The position numbers and the translations under genes were made by a program. From Methylobacterium oxalidis (GTDB lineage Bacteria; Pseudomonadota; Alphaproteobacteria; Rhizobiales; Beijerinckiaceae), in assembly GCF_007992195.1 (NCBI RefSeq), contig NZ_BJZU01000011.1:1-43278 (forward strand): a DNA stretch of 43,278 bases, in the 5' to 3' direction. The notes under the pieces are model-generated. The model did no database searches. It worked only from the letters and a program-made list of their open reading frames with translations, and was not told where the DNA came from. This document shows positions 15,863 through 24,456 of this stretch, piece after piece (the stretch's first letter is position 1; each line of letters opens with the position of its first letter).

Positions 15863-16993
15863 ATGACCGCCGCCCCCCGAGATCCGGACCCCGCCCGCCC
15901 GACGCCGCGCCCGGGCGTGCTCGCCATCGAGGCCTACGTGCCGGGCAAGAGCGGGGCGCCGGGCGCCGGCAAGGTCTACAAGCTCTCCTCGAACGAGACC
16001 CCGCTCGGGCCGAGCCCGGCCGCGGTGGCGGCCCTGCGCGAGACGGCGGGCGGCCTCGCCCTCTACCCGGACGGCAGCTCCACCGCCCTGCGCGCGGCCA
16101 TCGCCCGCAAGTTCGGCCTCGACCCGGAGCGGATCGTCTGCGGCGCGGGCTCGGACGAGCTGCTCTCGCTTCTCGCCTACGCCTATGTCGGGCCCGGCGA
16201 CGAGGGCATCTACGCCGAGCACGGCTTCCTCGTGTACCGGATCGCGATCCTGGCGGCGGGCGGCACGCCCGTGGTGGCGCCCGAGCGCGACCTCACGGCG
16301 GACGTCGACGCGATCCTCGCCGCGGTCACGCCGCGCACGCGGATCGTCTACGTCGCCAACCCCAACAACCCGACCGGCACCTACCTGCCCTTCCCGGAGG
16401 TGCGCCGGCTCCATGCCGGTTTGCCGGCAAACGTCCTCCTCGTCCTCGACGGCGCCTATGCCGAGTACGTCCGCGCGAACGACTACTCGGCGGGGCTCGA
16501 GCTCGTGCTCGGCTCCGAGAACGTGGTGATGACCCGCACCTTCTCGAAGATCCACGGGCTCGCCGCGCTGCGGATCGGCTGGATGGTCGGGCCGGCGGCG
16601 GTGGTCGACGCGGTCAACCGCATCCGGGGACCCTTCAACCTGTCCTCCGCCGGCATCGCGGCGGGGGCCGCGGCCATCGCCGATGAGGCGCACGTGGCGG
16701 CCGCGGCCGCGCACAACGCCGACTGGCTGCCGCGGCTCACCGAGGCCGTGCGCGGGATCGGCCTCACGGTGACGCCGAGCGTCGGCAACTTCATCCTCGT
16801 GCACTTCCCCGACGAGGCGGGCCGCGACGCCGCCGCCGCGGACGCCTTCCTGACGGGGCGCGGCGTCATCACCCGGCGCGTCGCCTCCTACGGCCTGCCG
16901 AACGCGCTGCGCGTCACCGTGGGCAGCGCGGAGGCGAACGAGGCCTTCCTCGCCGCGCTCGGCGACTTCCTGCGGGGGCCGGCCCATGGCTGA
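15863..16993 (+). CDS. hisC: Histidinol-phosphate / aromatic aminotransferase
   Basis: A fold-type I PLP enzyme of 376 residues. The PLP lysine is Lys229 in [14 protein letters not shown], Asp196 in [10 protein letters not shown] pairs with the ring nitrogen, and [11 protein letters not shown] (163-173) plus the C-terminal Arg in NALRVTVGS complete the HisC pattern. Between chorismate mutase and tyrC it most likely transaminates aromatic 2-oxo acids or prephenate as well as, or instead of, histidinol phosphate. It overlaps tyrC by eight bases, so the two are coupled. Confidence 0.93.
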   Translation: MTAAPRDPDPARPTPRPGVLAIEAYVPGKSGAPGAGKVYKLSSNETPLGPSPAAVAALRETAGGLALYPDGSSTALRAAIARKFGLDPERIVCGAGSDELLSLLAYAYVGPGDEGIYAEHGFLVYRIAILAAGGTPVVAPERDLTADVDAILAAVTPRTRIVYVANPNNPTGTYLPFPEVRRLHAGLPANVLLVLDGAYAEYVRANDYSAGLELVLGSENVVMTRTFSKIHGLAALRIGWMVGPAAVVDAVNRIRGPFNLSSAGIAAGAAAIADEAHVAAAAAHNADWLPRLTEAVRGIGLTVTPSVGNFILVHFPDEAGRDAAAADAFLTGRGVITRRVASYGLPNALRVTVGSAEANEAFLAALGDFLRGPAHG

Positions 16994-17954
16994 AGCCGGA
17001 GCGGCCGAGCCGGTGGTGGACCGCCTCGCCATCGTCGGGCTCGGGCTGATCGGCTCCTCGATCGCCCGCGGCGCCCGGCGGTTCGGCCTGTGCCGGACGA
17101 TCGTCGCGGTCGACGCCGACGAGTCCGTCTGCGCGCGGGTGCGCGAGCTCGGGCTCGCCGACGCGGCGACGACCGACGCCGCCGAGGGCGTGGCGGGCGC
17201 CGACCTCGTGATCCTGTGCGTGCCGGTGGGTGCCGCCGGCGCGGTGGCGCAGGCGATCCGCGGACACATGAAGCCCGGCTCCGTGCTCTCCGACGTCGGC
17301 TCGGTGAAGGGCGCGGTCGTGGCGGCGGTGACGCCGCACCTCGATGCGGGCGTCACCTTCGTGCCGGCCCATCCCGTAGCCGGCACCGAGTATTCGGGGC
17401 CGGACGCCGGCTTCGCGACCCTGTTCTCGGGCCGCTGGTGCATCCTCACCCCGCCGGAGGGCGCCGACGAGACGGCGGTGGCGCGGGTGCGGGGGCTCTG
17501 GGAGGGGCTCGGCGCCATCGTCGAGACCATGAGCGCGGAGCACCACGACCTCGTGCTCGCCATCACCAGCCACGTGCCGCACCTGATCGCCTACAACATC
17601 GTGGGCACGGCCGCCGACCTCGAGACGGTGACGCAATCCGAGGTGATCAAGTTCTCGGCCGGCGGCTTCCGGGACTTCACCCGCATCGCCGCCTCCGACC
17701 CGACCATGTGGCGCGACGTGTTCCTGAACAACAAGGACGCGGTGCTGGAGATGCTCGGGCGCTTCAACGAGGACCTCGCGGCCCTCGCCCGCGCCATCCG
17801 CTGGGGCGACGGCGAGGCTCTGCACGACCTCTTCACCCGCACCCGCGCGATCCGCCGCGGCATCGTCGCGATGGGGCAGGAGACGGCCGAGCCCGATTTC
17901 GGCCGCGCCCGCCCCTCTCCCGAACAGACGGCCGAGCCGCAGGAACCCCGCTAG
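16986..17954 (+). CDS. tyrC: Prephenate/arogenate (cyclohexadienyl) dehydrogenase
   Basis: Oxidatively decarboxylates prephenate or arogenate on the way to tyrosine. The product is 322 residues. The NAD(P) site is [13 protein letters not shown] near residue 17, the catalytic region is [16 protein letters not shown], and [30 protein letters not shown] and MWRDVFLNN are classic for the family. The C-terminal Pro/Arg-rich tail (about 20 residues) is encoded by a segment with 13-bp direct repeats and half of a palindromic element, so it may be a late addition. The AI-2E family permease gene starts one base beyond the stop. Confidence 0.95.
   Translation: MAEAGAAEPVVDRLAIVGLGLIGSSIARGARRFGLCRTIVAVDADESVCARVRELGLADAATTDAAEGVAGADLVILCVPVGAAGAVAQAIRGHMKPGSVLSDVGSVKGAVVAAVTPHLDAGVTFVPAHPVAGTEYSGPDAGFATLFSGRWCILTPPEGADETAVARVRGLWEGLGAIVETMSAEHHDLVLAITSHVPHLIAYNIVGTAADLETVTQSEVIKFSAGGFRDFTRIAASDPTMWRDVFLNNKDAVLEMLGRFNEDLAALARAIRWGDGEALHDLFTRTRAIRRGIVAMGQETAEPDFGRARPSPEQTAEPQEPR
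17881..17938. repeat. 13-bp direct repeats flanking a palindrome half-copy inside tyrC
   Basis: AGACGGCCGAGCC occurs at 17881-17893 and again at 17926-17938. Between them is CCCCTCTCCCGAAC, the left arm and loop of the hairpin seen at 2-26. The arrangement fits insertion of a REP-like element, or slippage, that lengthened the tyrC reading frame at its 3' end without breaking it. Confidence 0.5.
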
Positions 17955-17955
17955 G

Positions 17956-19221
17956 ATGCCCCAGCACGCGCCGGGCCCCGCGCCCGCCCCGCCGGGCGAG
18001 CCCCGGACCACCCGCGCGCTCGCGCTCGCGGGCATCGCGGTTGTCGCCTTCGCGGCCCTCCTCGCGCTGGCCTGGATCTCGGTGGCGACCCTGCTCCTGA
18101 TCTTCGCGGGCGCCCTGTTCGGGGTGTTCCTCGACGGGCTGACGCGGGGGCTGGGGCACGTCCTGCCCCTGCCGCGCTCGGTGCGGCTCGGGATCGCGAG
18201 CCTCGCCCTCGGCGCCTGCACGGTCGCCCTCGTGGCCTTCGGCGGCGCCACGGTGGCGCAGCAGGGCCGCGACCTCGGCCAGACCATCCGCCAGCAATCG
18301 GGCACGGTCAGCGACTGGCTGAAGGCGCGCGGGCTCGACGTGCCGCTCCTCAACGCCGTCGAGGGGACGGGCGGGGGCGGTCAGGGCGGCGGCCAAGCGG
18401 GCGGGCAAGGAAGTGGGCAAGGGTCCGGGCCGAGTCCCGGGCAGAGTGCCGAGCCGGGCCCCGGCGCCCCCGCCGGCCACGCCGAGAAGAAGGATCGGCC
18501 GGAGGACGAGGAGGCGCGCAAGCCCGGCGGGCTCGCGGGCCTCGCCTCCGGCGCGCTGAAGAGCCCCGGCACCTTCCTGTCGGACGCGGGCAGCGTGCTC
18601 GGCCCCGCGGCCTCGGTGATCTTCGGCCTGTTCAACGCGCTCGGCAACGTGCTCGTGATCCTGTTCCTCGGCGTCGCCTTCGCGGCCGACCCGGCGAGCT
18701 ACCGGGACGGCGCCCTGCGCTTCGTGCCGCCGCGCCACCGCGGGCGGGGAGCGAAGGTGCTCGACGGCATGGGCGAGACCCTGCGCCACTGGCTGTTCGG
18801 CCAGCTCGTGACCATGGCGGTGATCTTCCTGTGCACCTGGGCGGGCCTCTGGCTCCTCGGCGTCGGCGGCTCGCTGATCCTCGGCCTGCAGGCGGGGCTC
18901 CTCGCCTTCATCCCGACGATCGGGCCGCTGGTGGCCGGCCTCGTCATCCTCCTGGCGAGCCTCGCCTCGGGCCTCACGGCCGTGCTCGGCGCGCTCGGCG
19001 TCTACCTCGCGGTGCAGACGCTGGAGAGCTACGTGCTGACCCCCGTCATCCAGAAGCGGGCCCTCGACATCCCGCCCGCCACGATCTTCGCGGGCCAGCT
19101 CGTCCTCGGCGTCCTGTTCGGGCTCTGGGGCATCGCCCTGGCGCTGCCGATGCTCGCCGTGATGAAGGTGCTCCTGGAGCAGCTCTACGTCGAGGAGACG
19201 CTGGGCGAGGAAGCGAGCTGA
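17956..19221 (+). CDS. AI-2E family (TqsA/PerM-type) membrane permease with low-complexity insert
   Basis: A polytopic inner-membrane protein of 421 residues. Helices at about 21-60 and 76-98 precede a soluble loop, then GALKSPGTFL onward carries the family's conserved C-terminal helices (VIFLGVAFAADP-like region, GLLAFIPTIGPLVAGL, LGVLFGLWGIALALPM). Family members have been linked to export of autoinducer-2 or of ions; substrate unknown here. Residues about 137-190 are a Gly/Gln/Ser/Pro-rich and then charged insert (GGQGGGQ, GSGQGSG, EKKDRPEDEEARK) with repetitive DNA at 18370-18450. It follows tyrC by one base, so it is probably co-transcribed. Confidence 0.88.
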   Translation: MPQHAPGPAPAPPGEPRTTRALALAGIAVVAFAALLALAWISVATLLLIFAGALFGVFLDGLTRGLGHVLPLPRSVRLGIASLALGACTVALVAFGGATVAQQGRDLGQTIRQQSGTVSDWLKARGLDVPLLNAVEGTGGGGQGGGQAGGQGSGQGSGPSPGQSAEPGPGAPAGHAEKKDRPEDEEARKPGGLAGLASGALKSPGTFLSDAGSVLGPAASVIFGLFNALGNVLVILFLGVAFAADPASYRDGALRFVPPRHRGRGAKVLDGMGETLRHWLFGQLVTMAVIFLCTWAGLWLLGVGGSLILGLQAGLLAFIPTIGPLVAGLVILLASLASGLTAVLGALGVYLAVQTLESYVLTPVIQKRALDIPPATIFAGQLVLGVLFGLWGIALALPMLAVMKVLLEQLYVEETLGEEAS

Positions 19222-19296
19222 AGCCTATCGTCGCTCAAGCCGCGCCGCCTTCAGGGAGCGGCCCGTCAGCGAGAGTGATCAGGAGTATGGTGCAGA

Positions 19297-19581
19297 TCAG
19301 AAACGATCGTGACGCTGGATCCACATGAAGGTTGCCGTACCGACCATGAAGATCGGTCCCAGAACCGTCCAGACGTAGATTGCCGCCCAGAAATCCCAGG
19401 CGTCGACGGCGAGCAGTCGGTCGCCGCTGTGACGCCCCGGATAGAATACAACACCCCATGCTGCCGCTCGGAACAACTGCCAAGCGGAGAAGCTCCAGAT
19501 AGCCAGGAGCCCCAGCACGAAGTTCCGAGCGCTCTTGGTCCGAGTGCCGAGGCCGTTCACGAGCGCTTGTCCTTGAGGCAC
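19297..19581 (-). CDS. Small two-helix membrane protein in a low-GC patch
   Basis: Encodes 94 residues from a GTG at 19581. Two hydrophobic, Trp-rich stretches (FVLGLLAIWSFSAWQLF and FWAAIYVWTVLGPIFMVGTATFMW) should span the membrane, joined by a short loop (YPGRHSGDRLLAVDAWD). The patch 19222-19631 is about 55% G+C in the two lines I counted, against over 70% on both sides, which suggests transfer or unusual origin. No family recognised. The competing frames in this stretch are less hydrophobic and less coherent, so I prefer this one. Confidence 0.5.
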   Translation of the reverse strand: MPQGQALVNGLGTRTKSARNFVLGLLAIWSFSAWQLFRAAAWGVVFYPGRHSGDRLLAVDAWDFWAAIYVWTVLGPIFMVGTATFMWIQRHDRF

Positions 19582-19631
19582 GGACTCGGTCGTCTACGTG
19601 CAATCTCAAAAGATTGAGTTGCCGGACCGGA

Positions 19632-20870
19632 TCAAATCTCCGCCAAGCCCCGCTCGATCATCCGGGCGGCGGCGAGCGCCCGGCCGTCGTCGCCGAAGCG
19701 GGCGATGAGCTGCACGCCGACGGGCGGTCCCTCGCCCGGCACCGGCAGGTTCACGCAAGGCACGCCCATCAGCGTCCAGAGCTTGTTGAAGCGCGGGTCC
19801 CCCGTCGAGCCGTGGCCCTCCGGCGCCGGGCCGGGTGCCGCGTAGGTCAGCAGCACGTCGATCTCGCCGAACAGGTCCTTGAGGACGCGCCGGGCCCGGT
19901 GGGCGTGGCGGCGGGCGTCGTCGTAGGCCGCGGCCGTGATCGCCTGCGCCCGGTCGAGCTGGCCGCCGAGCTTCTCCGAGAGCGCGGCGCGGTGCGCGGC
20001 ATACTCCCAGGCGAGCGCCTGGCGCGCCTCGAAATCCTGGATGATCCCGTGGCGGGCCCAGGCGCCCGGCAGCGGCTCGGGCAGCGCGATCTCGCGCAGG
20101 CGGGCGCCCGCCCGCTCGGCGGCGCGGACCGCCCGGTCGAGGGCCGCCTCGGCCTCCGGCTCGGCGGCGCCCGCGAAATCCTGCCGGACGAGGCCGATGC
20201 GCGGGGTGCCCGCCTCGGACGCGCCGAGGTCGATCGCCGGCCGGTCGGCGACGAGCGCCAGCGCGTGGGCGACGTCCCGGACGCCGGCGCCGAACAGGCC
20301 GAGCGTGTCGAGCGCCCAGGAGAAGGTCTTGACCCCCACCATCGGCAGCAGCCGGAAGGAGGGCTTGATCGCCCCGACCCCGCAGAAGGAGGCCGGCCGG
20401 ATCACCGAGCCGCCGGTCTGCGTGCCGAGCGCCAGCGGCAGCATCCCGGCCGCGACCGCGGCGGCCGAGCCCGCCGATGAGCCGCCGGGCGTGCGGCCGG
20501 GCGCGCGCGGGTTCCGCGTCGCGGTGGGGTCGAGGCTCGCGAAGGGCGAGGTCGTCGTCTTGGCGAGCGGCACCGCGCCGAGGCTCTTGAGCCGGCTCAC
20601 GATCGCGGCGTCCGCTTTCGGCCGCCAGTCCGCGTAGAGGGGCGAGCCCATCTGCGTCGGCAGGTGGGCGGTGTCGATGATGTCCTTGATGCCGACCGCG
20701 ATGCCGGCGAGCGCCCCGTCCGCGGGCACGGCCGGCGCCGGATCGCGGGCGGCGAGCGCCCCGACGCCCGGCTCGCGCTCGGCGATCCGCTCCTCGACGA
20801 GACGCACGGCGCCCTCGGGCGTCAGCGTGCCGGCTTCGATGCGGGTGCGGAGATCGACCAGGGAGAGCAT
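19632..20870 (-). CDS. Amidase, malonamidase E2-like
   Basis: An amidase-signature hydrolase of 412 residues. The catalytic triad is Lys62 in VGIKDIID, Ser131 (cis-Ser) in GGSSAGSAAAVAAG and Ser155 in QTGGSVIRPA. These numbers and the flanking text (TAHLPTQMGSPLY, SFCGVGAIKPSFR, FSWALDTLGLFG) agree with my memory of Bradyrhizobium malonamidase E2, which hydrolyses malonamate to malonate and ammonia. The length is also that of MatE2-type enzymes rather than the longer GatA. No GatB/GatC genes are near, so it is not the tRNA amidotransferase subunit. Substrate is inferred; amidase chemistry is firm. Confidence 0.9.
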   Translation of the reverse strand: MLSLVDLRTRIEAGTLTPEGAVRLVEERIAEREPGVGALAARDPAPAVPADGALAGIAVGIKDIIDTAHLPTQMGSPLYADWRPKADAAIVSRLKSLGAVPLAKTTTSPFASLDPTATRNPRAPGRTPGGSSAGSAAAVAAGMLPLALGTQTGGSVIRPASFCGVGAIKPSFRLLPMVGVKTFSWALDTLGLFGAGVRDVAHALALVADRPAIDLGASEAGTPRIGLVRQDFAGAAEPEAEAALDRAVRAAERAGARLREIALPEPLPGAWARHGIIQDFEARQALAWEYAAHRAALSEKLGGQLDRAQAITAAAYDDARRHAHRARRVLKDLFGEIDVLLTYAAPGPAPEGHGSTGDPRFNKLWTLMGVPCVNLPVPGEGPPVGVQLIARFGDDGRALAAARMIERGLAEI

Positions 20871-20993
20871 GGGGCGGGAGTTCGGCCGAACGGCGCCTCT
20901 CTGTCAACGCGGCCGTCCACAGCCCCGCCCACAACCCCGCTCAGGCGAACGTCGTTGACGGACCCTTTACACAACCCACCGCATCCTAGGGTC

Positions 20994-21995
20994 ATGTGGC
21001 GTAGCGTCTTCGCGTTATCCGCCCTGGCGCTCGTCGGCGCGGGGCTCACCGGCTGTGCGCTCAACAGGTTCGAGCGGCGGGAGCCGTGGCGCGACCAGGC
21101 GGAGCAGGTCTGCCTCTCGCGCAAGCTCGTGCAGCAGACCGAGTTCGTCACCCCCGCCAAGGAGATCGACGGGCCGGGCCCCTGCGGCATGCAGCAGCCC
21201 TTCCGGGTGACGCGGCTCGGCAACGGCTCCGTCCTGCTCAAGCAGCGCATGACGCTGGCCTGCCCGGCGCTCTCCGAGGCGGAGGCGTGGCTCGCCGAGA
21301 CGATCCAGCCGGCGGCGAACCTCTATTTCGGCCAGCCCGTGGCCGAGATCAACGCGGGCTCCTACGCCTGCCGCGGCCGCAACAACCAGGCCGGCGCCAA
21401 GCTCTCCGAGCATTCCTTCGGCAACGCCGTCGACATCATGTCCTTCAAGCTCGCGGACGGCTCCGTGATCACCGTGAAGGGCGGCTGGCGCGGCACCGAG
21501 GCCGAGCAGGGCTTCCTGCGCGAGGTCTTCCTCGGGGCCTGCCAGCGCTTCACCACGGTGCTGGCGCCGGGCTCGAACGTGTTCCACTACGACCACATCC
21601 ACGTGGACCTCGCCCGGCACGACCCGCGCGGGCTCAAGCGCATCTGCCAGCCGCTGATCAAGTTCCAGCCCCAGCTCGGGGCGGAGGGCGCCCGCTCCTC
21701 CTACCCGCGCCCGCCCGCCCGCCAGCCCGCGCCGCCGCAGGCTCCGATCGACGTCGAGGAGGACGATCCCTACGGCCTCACCCCGATGTCGGCGCGCGGC
21801 GGCCCGACCAAGGTCGCCCGCGCGCCTGCCGCCGCGCCGCCCTCGGCCTACACCGCCGCGCCCGCGCCCCGCACCTATCGCCCGCAGGCCCCGGCCCCGC
21901 GCCTCGCGGCGGCCCCCGCCTACGAGGAGCCGGCCTTCGAGGACGAGCCCCTCGCCCTCACCGCCCCCGGCCTCGGGAGCGGCCCGATCTACTGA
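20994..21995 (+). CDS. Extensin-like family lipoprotein
   Basis: Encodes 333 residues from the ATG at 20994. The N-terminal helix ends in a lipobox-like LTGC (Cys21), so it is probably lipidated. The extensin-like C domain (PF06904) has paired cysteines (VCLSRKL, GPCGMQQP, LACPALS, YACRGRNN) and the metal-type motifs LSEHSFGNAVDIM and YDHIHVDLARHD, which resemble the M15/LAS peptidase zinc site. It probably acts on peptidoglycan or another wall polymer in the periplasm. Residues after about 240 are a Pro/Ala-rich disordered tail. It faces the amidase gene divergently. Confidence 0.88.
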   Translation: MWRSVFALSALALVGAGLTGCALNRFERREPWRDQAEQVCLSRKLVQQTEFVTPAKEIDGPGPCGMQQPFRVTRLGNGSVLLKQRMTLACPALSEAEAWLAETIQPAANLYFGQPVAEINAGSYACRGRNNQAGAKLSEHSFGNAVDIMSFKLADGSVITVKGGWRGTEAEQGFLREVFLGACQRFTTVLAPGSNVFHYDHIHVDLARHDPRGLKRICQPLIKFQPQLGAEGARSSYPRPPARQPAPPQAPIDVEEDDPYGLTPMSARGGPTKVARAPAAAPPSAYTAAPAPRTYRPQAPAPRLAAAPAYEEPAFEDEPLALTAPGLGSGPIY

Positions 21996-22136
21996 CGGGC
22001 GCGGGAGCGGGGCGAGGTGTGCCCCGCATACCCCACTGCCCCGGGAAAGCGTGGCCGCGGGAGCGTGCCGGGTTGACTCCGCGGGGCCGCCGTTCAAGCG
22101 TCGAAGGCTCAGGTATTTCCAGCGGAAGACGCCGGC

Positions 22137-22604
22137 ATGCGCCCGAACCGAACCCTCGCCGCCCTGTGCCTCGGCCTCGCCTTCGCGGGCGCCATCGAGC
22201 CCGCCCTCGCCCGGTCCGCCCGCGAGGAGATCGAGCCCGCCGAGGAGCGGACCTTCCCGTTCGACGCCAACATCCCGGGCTGCCAGGACCCGGACGTGCT
22301 GGAGAAGGTCGCGAGCCAGTTCGCCGAGAAGGAGGCGAAGTTCTGGAACTCGTCGCTGACGATCGTCTCCTACGACCGGATCGAGCGCACCGCGTGGCGC
22401 CCCTGGGGCCTCGACTACTATCCGCGCCGCTACTGCACGGCGACCGCCACGACCTCGGATGGCATCCGCCGGAAGGTCGACTACTCGGTGCGCGAGAGCC
22501 TCGGCATCATCGGCTCGACCTGGGGCGTCGAGTTCTGCGTGCACGGGCTCGACCGCAACCTCGCCTACGCCTACGCCACCGCCTGCCGGATGGCCCGCCC
22601 GTAG
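22137..22604 (+). CDS. Secreted protein of unknown function upstream of RNase T2
   Basis: Encodes 155 residues with a clear signal peptide (cleavage after ALA, about residue 25). The mature domain begins near RSAREEIEPAEERTFPFDANIPGC and has four cysteines (IPGC, RYC, EFC, TAC) that could form two disulfides, plus Tyr/Trp-rich segments (RPWGLDYYPRRYC). No enzyme motif recognised. It is followed 37 bases on by the secreted RNase T2, so they may be co-transcribed and exported together. Family not recognised beyond resembling Rhizobiales secreted hypothetical proteins. Confidence 0.75.
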   Translation: MRPNRTLAALCLGLAFAGAIEPALARSAREEIEPAEERTFPFDANIPGCQDPDVLEKVASQFAEKEAKFWNSSLTIVSYDRIERTAWRPWGLDYYPRRYCTATATTSDGIRRKVDYSVRESLGIIGSTWGVEFCVHGLDRNLAYAYATACRMARP

Positions 22605-22641
22605 GAACGGCGCCGGCTCGCTTCTGCCTCGGGGGAGGGTG

Positions 22642-23307
22642 ATGAAGCAGGTGTTCTGGGGAATCGCGGCGCTCGGCGCGCTGCTGGCCGCGCCCGCGTC
22701 CGCGCAGGACGAGGGCGGCTTCGGGCGCGGGCGGCCCGGCGACTTCGACTTCTACGTGCTCGCCCTGTCCTGGTCGCCCACCTATTGCGAGGGCGCGGGA
22801 GCCGGGCGCGACGAGCGCCAGTGCGCGCCCGGGCGCGGGCTCGGCTTCGTGGTGCACGGGCTCTGGCCGCAATACACCCGCGGCTACCCGACGAACTGCT
22901 CCGCCTTCGAGCGTTCCCCCACCCGCCAGGCCATGGAGGTGGCCGGCGAGGTCTTCTCGAGCGAGGGGCTCGCCCGCTACGAGTGGCGCAAGCACGGCAC
23001 CTGCTCGGGGCTCGACCCGGCCGCCTATTTCCGGGCCGCCCGCGAGGCGCGCGCGGCGGTGACGATCCCCGACGACCTCAGGAACGCGGGCAGCGACCGG
23101 CGCCTCGCGCCGATCGAGATCGCGCGGCAGTTCGTGCTGGCGAACAAGGGGCTGCGGCCCGACATGATGGCGGTGGCCTGCGCCCGCGGCCGCTTGCAGG
23201 AGGTGCGCATCTGCTTCACCAAGGACCTGCGCGGCTTCGCCGCCTGTCCGGAGGTGGCGCGCCAGAACTGCCGCGCGCCCGAGGTCACCCTGGAGGCCGC
23301 CCGCTAG
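22642..23307 (+). CDS. Ribonuclease T2
   Basis: A secreted endoribonuclease of 221 residues that cleaves RNA through a 2',3'-cyclic intermediate in the periplasm. A signal peptide ends after ASA (about residue 20). The two catalytic segments are intact: FVVHGLWPQY (His72) and YEWRKHGTC (Glu114, Lys117, His118). Cysteines at YCEG, QCAP, NCSA, TCSG and the C-terminal cluster would form disulfides. The start ATG at 22642 follows a GGGGGAGGG purine run; a GTG just before it is possible. Ends eight bases before rlmJ. Confidence 0.94.
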   Translation: MKQVFWGIAALGALLAAPASAQDEGGFGRGRPGDFDFYVLALSWSPTYCEGAGAGRDERQCAPGRGLGFVVHGLWPQYTRGYPTNCSAFERSPTRQAMEVAGEVFSSEGLARYEWRKHGTCSGLDPAAYFRAAREARAAVTIPDDLRNAGSDRRLAPIEIARQFVLANKGLRPDMMAVACARGRLQEVRICFTKDLRGFAACPEVARQNCRAPEVTLEAAR

Positions 23308-23315
23308 ATGGGTCG

Positions 23316-24161
23316 ATGAACTACCGCCACGCCTTCCACGCCGGCAACTTCGCCGACGTCCTGAAGCACCTCGTCCTCGTGCGGGTGCTCGCACACCTGC
23401 AGCGCAAGCCCGCCCCCTTCCGGGCGATCGACGCCTTCGCGGGCCTCGGCTTCTACGATCTGGCGGGGGAGGAGGCCGGACGGACGGCGGAGTGGCAGGA
23501 CGGCTGGGGCCGCCTCGACGAGCCCTTCCCGGCCGAGATCGAGGCCCTGCTCGAACCCTACCGCGCGGCGGTGGCGGCCGTGCGGGAGCGCCACGGCGAG
23601 AGCGTCTACCCGGGCTCCCCGGCCCTCATCCGCGAGGCCCTGCGCCCGACCGACCAGGGCGTGTTCGTGGAGCTGCACCCGGCCGACGCCGAGGTGCTGC
23701 GCGACCGCTACAACCAGGATCCGCGCACCAAGGTGCTGCATCTCGACGGCTGGACGGCCCTCAACAGCCTGATCCCGCCCCCGGAGCGGCGCGGCCTCGT
23801 CCTGATCGATCCGCCCTACGAGGTGCCGGGCGAGATCGAGCGCCTGGGCAGCCGCCTCGCCAGGGCGGTGGCGAAGTGGCCGACCGGCCTCTTCCTCGCC
23901 TGGTACCCGATCAAGGACGTGGCGGCCGTCGACCGCATGGTCGCGGGGCTCGACGCCGCCCTGAAGCGGCCGGCGCTGCGCCTCGACCTGATGATCGACC
24001 GCCCGGACCCGACCCGCCTCACCAGCACCGGCCTCGTCGTCGTCAATCCGCCCTGGACGCTCGCCGAGGAGGCCGGCCTGTTCCTGCCCGCGCTCGCCGA
24101 GCGCCTGGCCCGCGCCGATTACGGCGCCTTCCGCTGCGAGGCGCTGGGCGCGCCGGGCTGA
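23316..24161 (+). CDS. rlmJ: 23S rRNA (adenine(2030)-N6)-methyltransferase RlmJ
   Basis: A SAM-dependent methyltransferase of 281 residues that modifies A2030 of 23S rRNA. The diagnostic opening [18 protein letters not shown], the SAM motif [13 protein letters not shown] and the catalytic [11 protein letters not shown] (Asp165-Pro-Pro-Tyr168) are all present, as is WYPIKD. The start is at 23316, eight bases after the RNase T2 stop, so they may share a transcript. A BrnA-like remnant in the same reading frame follows directly after the stop. Confidence 0.95.
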   Translation: MNYRHAFHAGNFADVLKHLVLVRVLAHLQRKPAPFRAIDAFAGLGFYDLAGEEAGRTAEWQDGWGRLDEPFPAEIEALLEPYRAAVAAVRERHGESVYPGSPALIREALRPTDQGVFVELHPADAEVLRDRYNQDPRTKVLHLDGWTALNSLIPPPERRGLVLIDPPYEVPGEIERLGSRLARAVAKWPTGLFLAWYPIKDVAAVDRMVAGLDAALKRPALRLDLMIDRPDPTRLTSTGLVVVNPPWTLAEEAGLFLPALAERLARADYGAFRCEALGAPG

Positions 24162-24374
24162 GCGGACACGCGGCGTACCGCCCGCCGCCGCGGCCGGCCC
24201 CGGTCCGAGAACCGCAAGGTTCTCACGGCCCTGCGCCTCGATCCGGACGTGCTCGCCGCTTTCAAGGCGTCGGGCCCGGGCTGGCAGACCCGGATCAACG
24301 ACGTCCTGCGGCGCGAGGCCGGAACCCTGCGCACTTCGGGCGATCCGGCGGGAGGCCGAAGGCGCGGCCGGTGA
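24162..24374 (+). pseudogene. Fragment of a BrnA-like antitoxin
   Basis: The frame after the rlmJ stop stays open to a TGA at 24372-24374 and reads ...[20 protein letters not shown], then [20 protein letters not shown]. That is the DNA-binding ribbon-helix-helix C-terminal core of BrnA antitoxins (the LRLDPDVL...GPGWQTRIN pattern). No ATG, GTG or TTG precedes it in frame, and the N-terminal half is missing. No BrnT toxin gene is adjacent. It shows no independent translation signal, so I treat it as a decayed remnant. Confidence 0.7.
24207..24224. repeat. Hairpin with GCAA tetraloop in the BrnA remnant
   Basis: GAGAACC (24207-24213) and GGTTCTC (24218-24224) form a perfect seven-base-pair stem with the stable GCAA loop. 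No T-run follows. It may act as an RNA end or protein site after rlmJ, or simply reflect the former coding sequence. Confidence 0.45.
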
Positions 24375-24456
24375 GACCATCCGGCCGAGGTTCGCGTTTC
24401 GGCCGCACTTCCCGTATATGCGTCGGGAACCCCTCTCCGAAGGCCCCGAGACGATC

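Noticed and set aside
12748..15927. A 1059-codon open frame on the minus strand
   Set aside because: It spans metW and runs antisense or out of frame through metX and across the chorismate mutase gene. High GC removes stop codons in the wrong frames. Only its metW part (from the GTG at 13434) has family motifs.
19235..19609. A 124-codon frame overlapping the low-GC membrane protein
   Set aside because: It is Arg/Ser-rich, lacks hydrophobic or domain structure, and competes with a more coherent two-helix protein in the other frame.
24418..24456. The upstream ATG at 24418 as the rlmN start
   Set aside because: It has no ribosome site and adds 13 residues that do not look like RlmN. I kept the ATG at 24457, though neither has a strong Shine-Dalgarno.
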